This document shows positions 13,025 to 25,556 of a DNA stretch of 64,000 nucleotides, piece after piece (position 1 is the first letter of the stretch; the number at the start of each line of letters is the position of its first letter). Location of the stretch: positions 1 to 64,000 of the forward strand of contig VTFK01000573.1 of the NCBI GenBank assembly GCA_009617715.1, written 5' to 3'. Source of the DNA: Plectrocnemia conspersa (Eukaryota > Arthropoda > Insecta > Trichoptera > Polycentropodidae). A program made the position numbers and the translations under genes. The notes below the pieces were generated by a model. That model did no database searches and had not been told where the DNA came from. It worked only from the letters and a program-made list of their open reading frames with translations.

Positions 13025-13925
13025 CTTCTTAATTAGATATTTCGATTCTGATGGTGGTTTAATTTTTATTATTAAAAATAATTATTGCTAAATAAAAAAA
13101 TATTAAATCGTTATTTTTAAAACCATACATATTATGAATAAATCATTGCAATCATGTTACTTAATTCTAGCATATTTTTGAAATTTAAGGAGTTACACCA
13201 GATTTTTGAAAATCTATCAGTAATTATTTTAAAATATACCACTTTAATCTCAACGAGCTTTTTCTCTTCTTGTGTACTTTGCCATTGGAGGAACATTGTC
13301 AAAAGTTACAGTTATTAAATAAAGTAAGTTATATATTGAAAAATGTCAATAATTTAAGAACCCAGCAGTTATTTGCTTTGTAGATTATCCAAAGGTATTT
13401 GCTTGTGTAAATAGTAATTGACATTTCACAGAGACTACAACTTACCATATTATGGGATGTATTTCAGTACATCTCTGAAGATGAAGAGTAGTAGTATCTT
13501 AAAACGTCATAGTAAGTTCTCGATGACGTCCGAAGTCAATTATACAAAAAAAATCATACTAAATTATTGATTCATTGTACATCATTTTCATACCTAATAT
13601 TACGCCTTTAGTTACTAATTATTATAAATATAAAACATAAAATATATGCAAACAATCAATAAACATCTATATAATATTTAATTTATAGATTTACACTTTT
13701 GTGTGCTTATTATATATTTAAGACATCATAAGCTTATGTGTGTTAATTTATTATTATAATTTATTGAAAATTATTTTGTACTTAAATCCTTTTCAGAACT
13801 AATATAATGCTTGTTAGTATTGTTTATTATTAATAGCAACACTATTCATAAATCCTGTATTTTTATTTTTATAAAAATATAATTTTAAAATAATATACAC
13901 ACAATTAAATAGTACATCCTAAACT
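13025..13925. other. Intergenic DNA; right part is decayed lipocalin 3' flank
   Basis: About 13790-13925 is weakly similar to the 3' flank block 19317-19654, as expected beside a lipocalin pseudogene. Nothing else was recognised. Confidence 0.5.
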
Positions 13926-13940
13926 TACATCCAATTCAAG

Positions 13941-15035
13941 ATCTATAACTTTGGGAAAATATTTTCCGTAAGGGCATATAAGTCATAAGAGTTAGTAAGT
14001 CCAAAGGCAATTCCATTGCTCTTTTACGATCATTAATGTTATGTTGTATTACAATCTTTGTTTCAGCAGCCGTTTGGATCAAGACACAAGCCATGCATAT
14101 TCTGAAAATAAAATCAAAACTATGCAAATTAACATTACATTACCGAATAAAATAGCTTACTGAATCGCACAAAGCTAATTACGTAATTAATATCCAAAAC
14201 CAAACCTTTTAAACGTCCAATTAAAATTTCCACTGATTTTTTTCCTTTACTTAGATTATTTATATATAAATTGATATTTAATACGATGTGCTAACCCCGT
14301 TCCTAAAAATGATTTAATTGAAGAATGTATTATAAAATATATAAAATAATTACGATATATTTTACTTCTATTAAGTCATTGTGTACATATCATAATTATT
14401 TGTATACGTAGTAGTTATATACTTATAGATTCATGTATTTTTAATTAACTAAAAATAAATATAACAAGTAACACAAAGTCAAATTTAACAAAAATCGACT
14501 GCTGATAAAAATTATACTTTACAAATACACCGACCCAAAAATTTCTTCATGAAAAACGGTGCTCGCAGATAAAAAAAACTCAGAACAGCTTATATATATT
14601 ATTGTAAACCAATAAATCTATTTACGAAATATTATATAAAAAAACAATTTGATTTTATAAATACATATATTAAAATTTCACATTTGCAAAAGATTTTGTA
14701 TTGTTATTATATTTATAAGCATCTTCTATACAAAGCAATAGGTTACAATAACTATGTACACAAGTTGTCGAGACAACTTTACAAGCAATAGGTTACAATA
14801 ACTATGTACACAAGTTGTCGAGACAACTTTTTACTGTGATTTTATTTAAATTTAATATGGTTTATTTATTATTTTTTTTAAATAAAATAAAATATAATAA
14901 TGTAAATAAAAAATAAGTTACTGTAATATCTAAGATAACTTAAAATATTCTTACTCCGATTGCGTTGAATGGTGTTTTTTTAGCTACTTTTTGTACAGCA
15001 AACAAGATCATTAAGTATCCATAGTTAGAAAACAT
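13941..15035 (-). pseudogene. Decayed lipocalin gene
   Basis: Remnants of all four exons can be followed in order on the minus strand. The exon 1 remnant (about 14956-15035) starts with ATG and keeps ...KKTPFNAI before a GTAAGAA donor. Exon 2 (about 14350-14450) has lost its GKWYE codons. Exon 3 (about 14160-14305) still reads close to FNWT, but the LDTDY codons are mutated. Exon 4 (about 13960-14101) begins EYAWLV after TTTTCAG and then hits stops. The closest relative is the gene at 19670-20468, which has the same exon order and similar intron edges. Frameshifts and stops in every exon mean it cannot encode a lipocalin. Confidence 0.8.
14731..14830. repeat. 50-bp tandem duplication with an internal palindrome
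   Basis: Two head-to-tail copies of about 50 bp each end in the perfect inverted repeat AAGTTGTCGAGACAACTT. They sit inside the lipocalin pseudogene between its exon 1 and exon 2 remnants. Confidence 0.85.
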
Positions 15036-15039
15036 GATA

Positions 15040-15690
15040 GTTTCTTGACACTTTGTCGATTTAAATAAATTTCGTATACTGTCAACTATTTGATAGACAT
15101 GAGTGTAGTAATTCACTTGTGAAATCGTGTAGTAATTCACTTGTGAAATTTATTTAATTATAATTTTATATTATTAATTTCTATTGTTCTAAGACGAGAT
15201 ATCAGCATAAATAAATATAAAGAATTTTTTTTTATAAATAATACACGTTAACACTAAATTACCAAATTTTTAAATTACTTCAAATAATAATTAAGTTATT
15301 ATTTTACTAGAACAACAGCACACAAAGTTTTACTAAAAAAATTCTTAATATTTTAAAAGCTCTAAAACAAAAATATACAATTAAAACCCATATGAAAGAC
15401 AAGAAAATGTAAGATTAGAACTCTAATAACTGTTGAGTGATAAGCAGTTATAAATTCTATATCTGTAAAATATTATAGAATATGTACCTTTTAAGGTATT
15501 AAAACCCTAAGAGGTGTGATTTTGCAATCAGAAAGACGCAGTTGGAAATTCGTAATAATTTATTAGATTATTTGTATTATTATATATTATCCATAATGAA
15601 AACACAAAAAATTACAATTGTATCATATTACCCCATTTTTCTTATCGTGCGACAATATTAGATATATTTAATAATTTAGATAAACAAATA
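15040..15690. other. AT-rich intergenic DNA
   Basis: A 24-bp unit around GTAGTAATTCACTTGTGAAAT is doubled at about 15104-15150. Otherwise nothing recognised. Confidence 0.55.
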
Positions 15691-16080
15691 TTGCGAAAAT
15701 AACAAAATAAGGCAATGAGAGTAGTTTTAAATTAAAATAGATTTACTAGTTGTAGAACTATGATTGATAGATTGGAATGGTTAAATGTTGAAGAAATATT
15801 GAAGATGCAGTATTTGTATATAAGCTAGATAATAATATGTTACCGAAGTATTTTAATAAGTATTTAATAAGAAATAAAGATGAACATACATAGATTTAAT
15901 ACTAAAAAATAGAGAATATTTAAGGATAGTTAGGTATAAGAAAATGAGTACGGATAGGGTAATTATGTAAGGAGGTGTGAATTTGTATTATAATATTCCT
16001 AGGACAATCTGCAAAAATAAAATTGTAGCAGGCTTCCTAAATGGAATAAAACTACACCTTCGTGCATTATGGAAATAATT
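15690..16080 (+). mobile_element. Decayed non-LTR retrotransposon, RT C-terminal fragment
   Basis: Translated with stops and frame changes, the stretch reads NKAMRVVLN, then DRLEWLNVEEILKMQ, an IHRFNTKK-like piece, and finally YYNIPRTICKN and FLNGIK. This order (NKAMR, W-L-x-V, H-x-Y-N-T-R, G-x-x-x-Y-N-x-L-P, F-K) is the signature of the tail after the RT domain in CR1/jockey-type LINEs. A second 3' copy lies near 26.9 kb. Confidence 0.6.
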
Positions 16081-16209
16081 TAGAATATTAAGTATTTTTT
16101 TATTTTCTGTTTATCTTATATATTATATGTATGTTTAGTTACAATTTGTTTAATGTAAGAATTAGATATTGAGGTAAATTGATTAATAAAATAAATATAA
16201 TATTACATA

Positions 16210-16400
16210 TATTGCAACAAACTATGATGGGCGAGTATTATTATTCTACGAGTAGTGGTGGAGAAGCTGGCGGAGATATGATGTCAGTGAAAGATATATG
16301 TATTCATTATATCTGATTAATTTACCCAGTTGATACCGATTAAATCCGTTATAATGCATTGGGCTTATACATGTCAGATTACAATAAAAGATTTAAGAAA
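16210..16400 (+). mobile_element. 3' fragment of the tRNA-derived SINE family
   Basis: TTCATTATATCTGATT, a diverged ACCCAGTTGATACCGATT and GCATTGGGCTTATACATGTC match the body and tail of the SINEs at 12735 and 41651. The tRNA head with the B box is missing. Confidence 0.55.
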
Positions 16401-16404
16401 AATA

Positions 16405-19310
16405 TTCATATTGAAATCTTGATAATGAAAAGATCCTTTCTATTAATTTTTTATTTTATTTAAATTTAATTCTATGCATATAAAATATTCTCTATGAGCT
16501 GAAGTAGCTCATTTATAATGATTTTTTTATTAAGAAAATCTAGTATATGATGATCGGATCTATAATAATATATTAATCAATAATTGATATAATTTAAAAA
16601 AAAAAACAACGATTCGAACCTAGATCTTTCTTGTATTATACAGTTACTTAATTTACTTTAAACACCTACTTTTGATTTATTTAAAAAAAAATTCAAAATT
16701 AAAAACTGATTAACAGTACAATTTTGTACACGTTTTTTCCCAAAAGTTTTTTTTTTTATTATTATCAAATATAATTTTTAAGATATAAAAAAGTCATATT
16801 TTCCATATAAATACAGTATTATTTTCACAAAATTTTAATTTAAAATGTAGAAATGCATTAAATATTTTTTTCTTGCTTGAATTTCTTGGCAAAATAAATA
16901 TTATAGAAAAAAATCAATTTAGCATAATATTTCATTCATATCTACATTTAGAATTAAAATTTTATAAAAAAAAATATTGTTTTTATTGTGTATAGAACAT
17001 ATCACTCTTTTATATTTTTTAAATTCATAATTTTAAATAATGTAAGTGTTCGGCTAAATATTTTTTCTGTTGCTTGAATATTTTTTTAAGCCTGCTAGTC
17101 TAGAAGAAAACATATTACAGAATATTTCATACATAATAACACCATTTTTAATTATAATTTTATAAAAAAAAATTTTTATATAGAAAATATAACTTTTCTT
17201 CACTTCTTATAAAAATAAGTATTTTATCAAAGGAAAAAATCGACTATTATAAAATATGAATGAAACCACAATAACATCAACTGTATTTAACTATAGTTAT
17301 TGTTTAGTAATACAGCGTTATTTCAGACCTTTTGAAATAAATGTGTGTGTATATGTGAAATTTAAGTTTTTGCGAACCCTTTTATGTGCTTCCTGCAAAC
17401 GGCTATGCTGAAAAGTGTTTTTAGTAGTTATGTATAATGTATGTTGCTATATTTTCTTTTTTGCTTGATAATTGATAATCTAGCAAAAATATTTTTAAAT
17501 ACTTTTTACAAAACTGCTTTTATTTAAAAAATATTTATTGTTAGAATTAATACTTATAATGAAAAAACCAACACACATTAGGAAAATATAGCATTAAATT
17601 TATATAACCCACGTCATATAAAAAATAAAATAATGCTTGTAATTTTAAAAAGTAAAAAACTGTCTTCAATATAAAATATTTTTAAAATTATAATAACAAT
17701 ACCTGAATCTAGATTTAATAATTGTTAAGGAGTACAGCATAACGTCATCTCTCATGAACCCTTTTATATGATTCCTGCTAGCAGCTTTGCCGAAATGTGA
17801 ATTAATTTATGGCGATCATTTATGCCGTATTTTCCACACTTTAATATACGCTTTTGTCCTAATATAATATACGTGTGAATTTCTAAAAGGTGGCAAACCA
17901 TAAATTAATATATTGACAGTCTTACTACATAAATTAATATGAACAATTATCATTTTGAGCATACGGTTTGAAAGAAAACTATTCTAGCTACCCAAAGTAA
18001 GCAATATTTCTTTACGTTTAAAAAATCTATGACGATTTCTACTTCTGATGGTTATGCTTAAATTTAATCTCTCGAGGTTTGATTCATATAGCGCTTTATT
18101 TTAAATGAGAAAAAAATCATTTAATACATTTTATAATATGGGAAAATCTTTAGAATAATTTATTGCTATATCGCATGGTTAAAAAACAAAAATAGATGAT
18201 AAACAAATAAACAGAACTAAGCAAAATATTTTTTTTTAAATATAAATTACTTGAACATATCAGGTGAAAATAAAGTTTATAATACTTTTTTTATTATTAC
18301 TGGTTGTGTTTGTTATTAATACATAAAATTTATCGTATTCACTGATAAAATGCAATAAATTAAAAAATGTTTTTAGTAACATACAAATTACGCAATGGGC
18401 TAAAATATTATTTTAGTACATTGCACTATTATTGTTAGGAAAAGCAACATATATCAGTGTTAATTTTAAAACATATTAATTGTGTTTCTTATAAATTTAT
18501 TTCCGAATAGTTATTGATTACAAAAAATAATGAATAATTCAAATATTTGTTCAAGGTTTCTTACACATAAAAAATCTATAATTTCAATACATACTTCGAT
18601 CCATGCATTTTTTTAAGCTTGATTTGTTTGCGAACATGAACCGATAGTTTTATATAATATAATAAATACAGAACATAAATTTGGTAAGTGGCAACAGAAG
18701 AAAAAAGATTTAAAGTCTTGACTTAAATAACTGATTAAATAAAATATATATACAATATAGTACATTTATTACAAATTAATATCTCATTATTATTAATTGC
18801 TTTCGATTCACTTCAGTAATGTAACGTTCTACGTGAATAAAATTAAAATAATATTTTTTTTATGAAAAATGTTGTGGTAGAAATCGACAAAACCAAACGC
18901 TATAATCTAAAGAAATAGAACTTCACATAGACTTTATAAAACGTGAACTCAAGACGTTTACATGACCTACCGGAAAGACGTGTCATCATTGCGTTTAATA
19001 TTTATATAACCGTTTGTCACAATTTTTGTAATTGTTTTCATTTAAACGTGCAGTTAAGAGAATCAATGGCATTGTCATGCTCATAAAAAATACTTCATTC
19101 TCGTATAAGAACAATTAAGCAACCAGGTAATATACCAATCATGGTGGTTACACATTAATTTTACATTTGTTATGTTACACTGTGAAATTCACAATAAATA
19201 ACTCCTGTACGCATTGCTACCATAAGGCGACATTGAAGAGCGGGGATTGACTATATGGCATAATTTGTCAAAATAAACCAGTTCACCATTTGGCAAAACT
19301 GTTAGCAGGA
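16405..19310. other. AT-rich intergenic DNA
   Basis: No gene recognised on either strand. Near 16611 an isolated GATTCGAACC (B-box complement on the minus strand) occurs without a convincing A box or cloverleaf, so no tRNA is called. Confidence 0.55.
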
Positions 19311-19316
19311 AACATC

Positions 19317-19654
19317 GAAAGTATTATATTTTTTAGATAGAAACCAAACAATTATAAAGTAAGTAATATATTTTATAACAATTATATTAATTTCAAATAA
19401 TAATGCGTAAAAAATATATTCCAAATCAATTCATATATTCTAAAAATATATTGTTTTTTATTAACAGCAAATATTATTCGTAAATCCAGTAAAATATTTT
19501 TGTAGATTAATTCTGTAAATGATAATATATTTTTATTTATTTTAAAATAACATATAATATTATATATAGTTCTCTTCATAATTTTATATTTATTTCAGCT
19601 GACTATAATGCTTGTAAAATGAACATTATATATTTTACTAATATATAATTCGAA
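19317..19654. repeat. 338-bp block identical to 10131-10468 (lipocalin 3' flank copy)
   Basis: It lies directly 3' of the minus-strand lipocalin whose stop codon is at 19670-19672 and so probably encodes most of its 3' UTR. The two blocks show no difference on direct comparison, while DNA on either side is unrelated. Confidence 0.85.
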
Positions 19655-19669
19655 TTCTGTGTATAGAAA

Positions 19670-20468
19670 TTAATAAACCCAAGGGCAATTGAATTGATCA
19701 GTTGGGACCATAAATGAAGCATTCAGTACAACGTTCTGCTGTAATCCAACAGCTGTTACATTCGGTCCATTAGTAAGAAATCTAGTTCTAGATACAAGCC
19801 ATGCAAATTCTGAAAATAAAAAAGTCGGTAATCATATGTAATTTTAGTTAAAACAATGATTGAAATAGCTTACCAAATCGCGCTAAGCCAAGAATGTCGT
19901 AACAGTAATAAAGCAACGCCCAATTAGAGTAATCAGTGTCCAAAACTATTACCTTCCCAGTCTGACTTTTATAAGTCCAATTAAAATTTCCACTGATTGA
20001 TCCTTCGTTTAGATTAGGTATACTAATTGGTATGGTATATGATGTTTCAACCCCGTTCCTAAAAATAATAACAAATATTAAAAAAAAAACATTATAAGCT
20101 GCACTATAAAATTGATAAAACAATACGATATATTCTGCCTCCAATAAGTCATAGTGTATACACCAGAAGTATTTGTATACGTAGTGGTTATACATTTGTC
20201 CATAGCTTGATTCACGTTAATATATTTTGAATTCTCATACCATTTTCCTAGAAACTTAAGTGTGCGAAAGACATATTCTTTAATAAATTACTAAACGGTA
20301 ATTTAAATTATACCCAGTGTATTTAATTTTTATATTACAAAGTATCCTTACCATGTTTGCGTTAAACGGAGTTTTCTTGAGTGCATTAGGACAGGAAAAA
20401 AAACCAGGCAGTTGGGCATGCGTAGTAACAGCGAGCAAGACCAGTAAGTACCAGTACTTAAAATGCAT
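19670..20468 (-). CDS. Secreted lipocalin (insecticyanin / apolipoprotein D-like), 189 aa
   Basis: Exons 20352-20468, 20127-20254, 19874-20058 and 19670-19809 (minus strand, GT-AG, phases 0, 2, 1) give 189 codons plus stop. The signal peptide MHFKYWYLLVLLAVTTHA precedes QLPGFF. Exon 2 opens FLGKWYENSKY. Exon 3 contains NWTYKS and VLDTDYSNWALLYYC. The protein ends TDQFNCPWVY. It is most similar to the gene at 5825-6769 (shared FLGKWYEN, FNWTYKS, LLYYC and CPWVY) and to the pseudogene at 13.9 kb, so these three form one subfamily. Start chosen at the only ATG in front of the signal peptide. Function is inferred from the fold: binding of a small hydrophobic ligand outside the cell. Confidence 0.92.
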
Positions 20469-20559
20469 TCTGGTTCTTTGTTAAAAACTTTTTACACCGC
20501 AATGTGTTTGAAAGACGGGAGTGTAGTAAATTACAAGAAAAATATCATTAAGTTTTATA

Positions 20560-22675
20560 AGTAAAAATTTTATTATGCTATGGCAAGAAATTCATTTGCA
20601 TGAAATAAAAATAACATATCATAAACATGTTATTAAAAATAATAATATTAATACTTTTCCTCATGTTCAACCCACAGTCGCTAAATTTTGAATTAAACAT
20701 ATTTTTAATTAGCTACGATGCAATTTAAATAATATCAAATATAAAACGATTTTTTTTTAATTTTAAAAATTACATTAGATTTAAAATGTGCTAGTTTTTA
20801 GGTGATCTTATTTTCACGATCGTTTTGATTTGACAACATAATAAAAATTAGTTTTAATTACAGGGGTAAATAGTATTCGTGTTAAAGTAGCTTTAATTGT
20901 CTATGATATCTAATCTTGGGGTTCGAAAAATATATCGCCTGCAATTCACCGCCAGCAATTAATCACTAGCAGTTTACCGCCACGACATCATTGGCAGGTG
21001 GTTTTAATCAGATTTCAGACAGAAAGAACTAGAAAAACACAGTGTACTGTTCATTCGCAAGAACACACATACAATATTAATTTAGTACCTAACTTTCTAA
21101 TCCACAGGATTTTAAAACTTCAACCAACAAAGAGAATCATTGTATTCAAATCTAAACCGCGAGAGAAGAGCTAAAATCTAGTCAGTAAAAATATATTTTC
21201 CCTAGCATTATAGAGAAATCATATCAAAATACATTTTCACCAGTAGATACATATTTTTTCAAGTAAACATATAATTTATCTGACATGTTTTAGTCATTTG
21301 ACATGTGTGAAATCGTATACGGCAATAGTGAATTTCATTTTAATAAATATATGTAGAATGACACATCACCTGTAAGGAACAAAATATATACCCAGTAAAA
21401 ATATAAATTATATTTTTACTAGTGTAAATATAACTTCCCCAAGAAATATACACATTCACTATAATCGTTGAAAAGCGACAAATTAAACAAAATAAAATAT
21501 GTAAAAAAATTGTTTTAAAGATAATGTTTACAAAAAAAAAAGGCACAAGCTTTTTTTCGGACAAACTTTAGGCATTAGAATGAGAAATAATTCTTCACCT
21601 TCGCTGACAAAAATAACACATTTACTCACCATAAAGTAATTTCGGTGACATGTTTGCTTTTGAGTGTTACGATAATGTTCAATTTGTGTATACCCTATCG
21701 CCTGTGCGGTTTCGTTTTATGGGGAATCATTGGTCGAACACACCATAAATTTCGTCATATAAAGCGGCAAGGGCTGCGTCCCAAATCTTGCATTCAATCG
21801 CATTTCACCAACATGCTATTAAGTAAGTCAAAATTGGCATTTTATAATATTGATCAGCTTATATAAATAATAATTTTATCTATTTTTAAGCACATTAATA
21901 AAGGTTTTATGTAATAATTAACAATCAATTAATAGATATATTTAAAAACATCACACAAAAAATCTATAAAATAAATCAAATACCCAATACACCATAGTGA
22001 ACGTTAGACAAATTGATTTTATTATAATTTACGATTTAAATAAACAATTTCATTATGATATATGTAAAATACAAAACAATTTTAATATAAAAACTGCAAA
22101 AAAATAGATTTAAATAACAAGTATAGAATTAGAAACATAATCTTTGATGACATTGGAATTTGACAAAAATGTATAAAATAAATATTTACTTAATCGGGAA
22201 AAACTTTGGTTTTTTTATATGAGATGTCTCATGTTTTGCACTATGTTAGAAAAAACAGACATGTAAATATGATACTCTTGACTTGATTAAAGCATAGTGT
22301 GTTTAATACTTAACTTTAAATATTTTATTTCATTTTAAAAATTAAAATATAATTAAAACTTATACATATATGTATATTTAAAATAAAAAATTAATTCCAA
22401 CTGTAGAGGAACAATGTTTAACAAGCTGCAAATACTTACATTGAATATGTATTAAATATATATGTATATATAAAAATATGTATAAATAATTACATATATA
22501 ACGTGTAAAATAATTATATAATTAATTTCGGTAGCAACGACTCTCAAAAACAAGATATTAAAATTGAAAAAAAAAAAATATTAAATTATTATTTTAAATT
22601 ATTACAAAGAAGCTTTTGTGGTTTATTATCTCATATCTCGAATTTTCATATTTAATTACCTATATAGTGTACTTA
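20560..22675. other. AT-rich intergenic DNA
   Basis: A TATAAAAC word on the minus strand at about 20553-20560 may be the TATA box of the gene ending at 20468. A frame at 21645-21866 and a GC-richer patch with repeated CACCGCCA/ACCGCCAC words (about 20930-21005) could not be identified. Confidence 0.5.
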
Positions 22676-23041
22676 CATAAAATTCACAACATAATTTTGC
22701 GTAATAAGATCAAAAAAATAATGAACTTTTAATCATGTATTTATTGATAATAATAGTTTTTTTTTATATTATTATGTTAACTATTCAATAATAGTATTTA
22801 TTGGTAATTTTGTAGTAAACGCCGTTTAGTTGCTACGCAATAAGTGCCTTTAAAATTATTTAAAGACTTATCACATAGCAATTATAATAAGCGTATAACA
22901 ATATATAAACAGGAAGACGAAGTGTCAATTAAAAGGCAATTAAAAAACAACACTATAGTTTTTTAGCATCTATTTTTCACTACACATTGTTTTCAAACTT
23001 TTTGCGGTATAAAAACAGTTATTGTTATTAACTTGTATAAA

Positions 23042-23858
23042 TCAATAGAACCATGGACAGTTGAATTGATCTGTAGGAAGCATCAGCAAATTATTTAGTT
23101 GTACTCCATGTGGTGCTGCAATCGCAGCAAGGTCTAGTATTGATAAAGAGAATCGTAGTCTATACATAAACCATGCGTATTCTAGAATATAAAGATTATT
23201 ATTGAAACTTTTGCATTTTTTAAATATATATATACAATATGATACTACAGCTTATTAAACTCACCAAATCGAACAATTCCCTTAATATCGTAGCAGGAAT
23301 ACAACAAAGACCAAAACGCATAATCAGTATCTAATACGTAAAACTTTGTTGGAGTTCCTTTGTAAGCATTTGGTAAAACAGCTGTAAACATCCCTTCATT
23401 GTTATTGGGAACGGTAATATTATAATTTGACGTGCCATCTACTGATCTTAAAATCACATATAAAATATTACAATCCAAAACGACTATCTAATACAATAAT
23501 ATGTATTTATAATTAATACTTAATTTTTTTTCTTATATATGATTATTGAAAATTACTTACGATCCATTTTGCCACCAACTGAACATGCTGGTAACTCCAG
23601 AAAAGTTATAAAAAGTGGTATGTGAACATTTATTTCCCCATTGTTCGGAGTTTACGTATTTTGAAATTTCGTACCATTTTCCAAAAAACTATACATAAAA
23701 TGATATTAACAATAAGTCCAAATAATCGTCATGTATTTTTAACTTACGGCATTAGTGTCAAATGGAATTTTTGGTTTAACTGTAGGGCAAGCGCCCATAC
23801 CAACATTTTGTGCATTTGCTACCCCCAAAAATGACAGAAGAATTATTATTTTATACAT
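23042..23858 (-). CDS. Secreted lipocalin, left-arm copy of the palindrome, 186 aa
   Basis: Exons 23748-23858, 23561-23688, 23265-23446 and 23042-23181 (minus strand, phases 0, 2, 1, GT-AG) encode 186 aa. The signal peptide MYKIIILLSFLGVANA precedes QNVGMGACP. Exon 2 opens FFGKWYEISKYVNS. Exon 3 carries YVLDTDYAFWSLLYSCYD. The end is TDQFNCPWFY. It differs by only a handful of residues from its mirror copy at 24741-25556, with identical exon lengths (111, 128, 182, 140 nt). Exon 4 starts 11 bp after a short intron. Both copies are fully open, so both are presumably functional carriers; the ligand is unknown. Confidence 0.92.
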
Positions 23859-23946
23859 TTTTTATATATTTTTGTGCTCATGTATTTTAGTTGTTATAAC
23901 TACTGTGATTGAAGACGATTAATGAAAAATGTACAATAGCACATTT

Positions 23947-23954
23947 CTTATATA
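23947..23954 (-). promoter_or_regulatory. TATA box of the left-arm lipocalin
   Basis: GTATATAAG on the minus strand is mirrored exactly at 24655-24662 in the other arm. A CAATCACAGT initiator-like word lies about 30 bp downstream in both copies. Confidence 0.6.
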
Positions 23955-24142
23955 CTACTAATAAATTAAGTGACGTTATATTTTTTACCTATTAGACGTA
24001 GAAAAATAAATACCAAATCAACGTATTAAAGTTCTTTTTTCAGGATGTTAATTAAAATATGCTTTTGCAAATAATACGTCAAAGGTATTGCTAACGTTTA
24101 TTTTGTATTTTATTTAAAATAAATGATTGTTTACAGGGTCAT

Positions 24143-24366
24143 ATAAATATATTTATAATATATATATATATATACATGGATTTTTAGATTTTTATATATA
24201 TATAATTATATTTATAAATATATATATTCATATATATATTTATATATATATATATTCTATATTTCGGGCGTGATTTTCCGGCCATGATCACAATTTTTGC
24301 AAACAATTCGTGATCACAAGATCACGAATTGTTTAAATCTTTGCAATGAATCACGTGATTTGATAA

Positions 24367-24442
<76 letters not shown>

Positions 24443-24457
24443 ATATATACTTAATTC
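24143..24457. repeat. Centre of the inverted duplication: TA microsatellites around a foldback element
   Basis: The 315-bp spacer has an interrupted TA-rich left part (24143-24256), a GC-containing core (24260-24370) and a pure (AT)n run of about 30 units at 24375-24438. The core includes TTCCGGCCATGATCACAATT, which recurs as TTCGGCCATGATCACGAATT in an intron of the lipase at 55.2 kb, and the perfect hairpin 24301-24334. An open frame through the AT run is an artefact of the repeat. Confidence 0.85.
24301..24334. repeat. Perfect 15-bp-stem hairpin at the palindrome centre
   Basis: AAACAATTCGTGATC, a four-base loop (ACAA), then GATCACGAATTGTTT. The arms are exact complements. It lies close to the symmetry axis of the inverted duplication. 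Confidence 0.9.
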
Positions 24458-24654
24458 TGACCCTGTACACAATCATTTCTTTTCAATAAAATACAAAATA
24501 AACGTTAACAATACCTTTGACGTATTATTTGCAAAGGCACTTTTTAATTAACATCCTGAAAAAAATATTTTAATACATTGATTTGGTATTTATCTTTCTA
24601 CGTCGTATAGGTAAAAAATATAACGTCACTTAATTTATTAGTAGTATATAAGAA

Positions 24655-24662
24655 ATGTACTA
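24655..24662 (+). promoter_or_regulatory. TATA box of the right-arm lipocalin
   Basis: GTATATAAG about 80 bp before the start codon, with CAATCACAGT about 30 bp downstream as a probable initiator. It is the mirror of 23947-23954. Confidence 0.6.
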
Positions 24663-24740
24663 TTGTACATTTTTCATTAATTGTCTTCAATCACAGTAGT
24701 TATAACAACTAAAATACACGTGCACAAAAATATATAAAAA

Positions 24741-25556
24741 ATGTATAAAATATTAATTATTCTATCATTTTTGGGGGTAGCAAATGCACAAAATGTTGCT
24801 TTAGGCGCTTGCCCTACAGTTACACCAAAAATTCCATTTGACACTAATGCCGTAAGCTAAAAATACATGACGATTATTTGGACTTATTTTTAATACCATT
24901 TTATGAATAGTTTTTTGGTAAATGGTACGAAATTTCAAAATACGTGAACTCCGACCAATGGGGAAATAAATGTTTACATACTACTTTTTATAACTTTTCT
25001 GGAGTTACCAGCATGTTCAGTTGGTGGCAAAATGGATCGTAAGTAATTTTCAATAATCATATATAAGAAAAAAATTAAGTATTAATTATAAATACACATT
25101 ATTGTATTAGATAGTCGTTTTGGATTGTAATATTTTATTTGTGATTTTCAGATCAGTAGATGGCACGTCAAATTATAATATTACCTTTCCCAATAACACT
25201 GAAGGGATGTTTACAGCTGTTTTACCAAATGCTTACAAAGGTACTCCTACAAAGTTTTACATTTTAGATACTGATTATGCGTTTTGGTCTTTGTTGTATT
25301 CGTGCTACGATATTATGGGAATCGTTCGATTTGGTAAGTTTAATAAACTCTACTGTCATATTATATATCTTTATTTAGAAAATGCAAAAGTTTTAATAAT
25401 AATCTTTATATTCTAGAATACGCATGGTTTATGTATAGGCTACGATTTTCTGTATCAATATTAGACCTTGCTGCGATTGCAGCACCACATGGAGTACAAC
25501 TAAATAATTTGCTGATGCTTCCTTCAGATCAATTCAACTGTCCATGGTTCTATTGA
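24741..25556 (+). CDS. Secreted lipocalin, right-arm copy of the palindrome, 186 aa
   Basis: Exons 24741-24851, 24911-25038, 25152-25333 and 25417-25556 (phases 0, 2, 1) encode 186 aa. Features are the signal peptide MYKILIILSFLGVANA, the FFGKWYEISKYVNS motif, the ILDTDYAFWSLLYSCYD motif and the end SDQFNCPWFY. All exon lengths equal those of the mirror gene 23042-23858. The few differences (for example VALG for VGMG after the signal peptide, FPNNTE for VPNNNE in exon 3) keep the frame and are mostly mild, which argues that both copies are under constraint or that the duplication is recent. The two genes are transcribed away from each other, with start codons about 880 bp apart. Confidence 0.92.

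Larger units (their letters stand above)
22680..24142. repeat. Left arm of a large inverted duplication
   Basis: Read in reverse complement, this arm matches 24458-25941 from the inner word GACCCTGTA(A/C)ACAATCATTT out to GTTGTGAATTTTA, with scattered substitutions and small indels (about 90-95 % identity by eye). It contains the complete minus-strand lipocalin 23042-23858 with its promoter and 3' flank. Confidence 0.88.

Noticed and set aside
16611..16622. Possible tRNA gene (GATTCGAACC on the opposite strand as a T-loop)
   Set aside because: No A box at the right distance and no cloverleaf could be drawn.
21645..21866. 73-codon frame with MTCLLLSVTIMFNLCIPYRL
   Set aside because: Signal-like start but no homology, no partner exons and no promoter that I can see.
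24297..24551. Open frame with a long Ile-Tyr repeat
   Set aside because: Produced by the (AT)n microsatellite at the palindrome centre.
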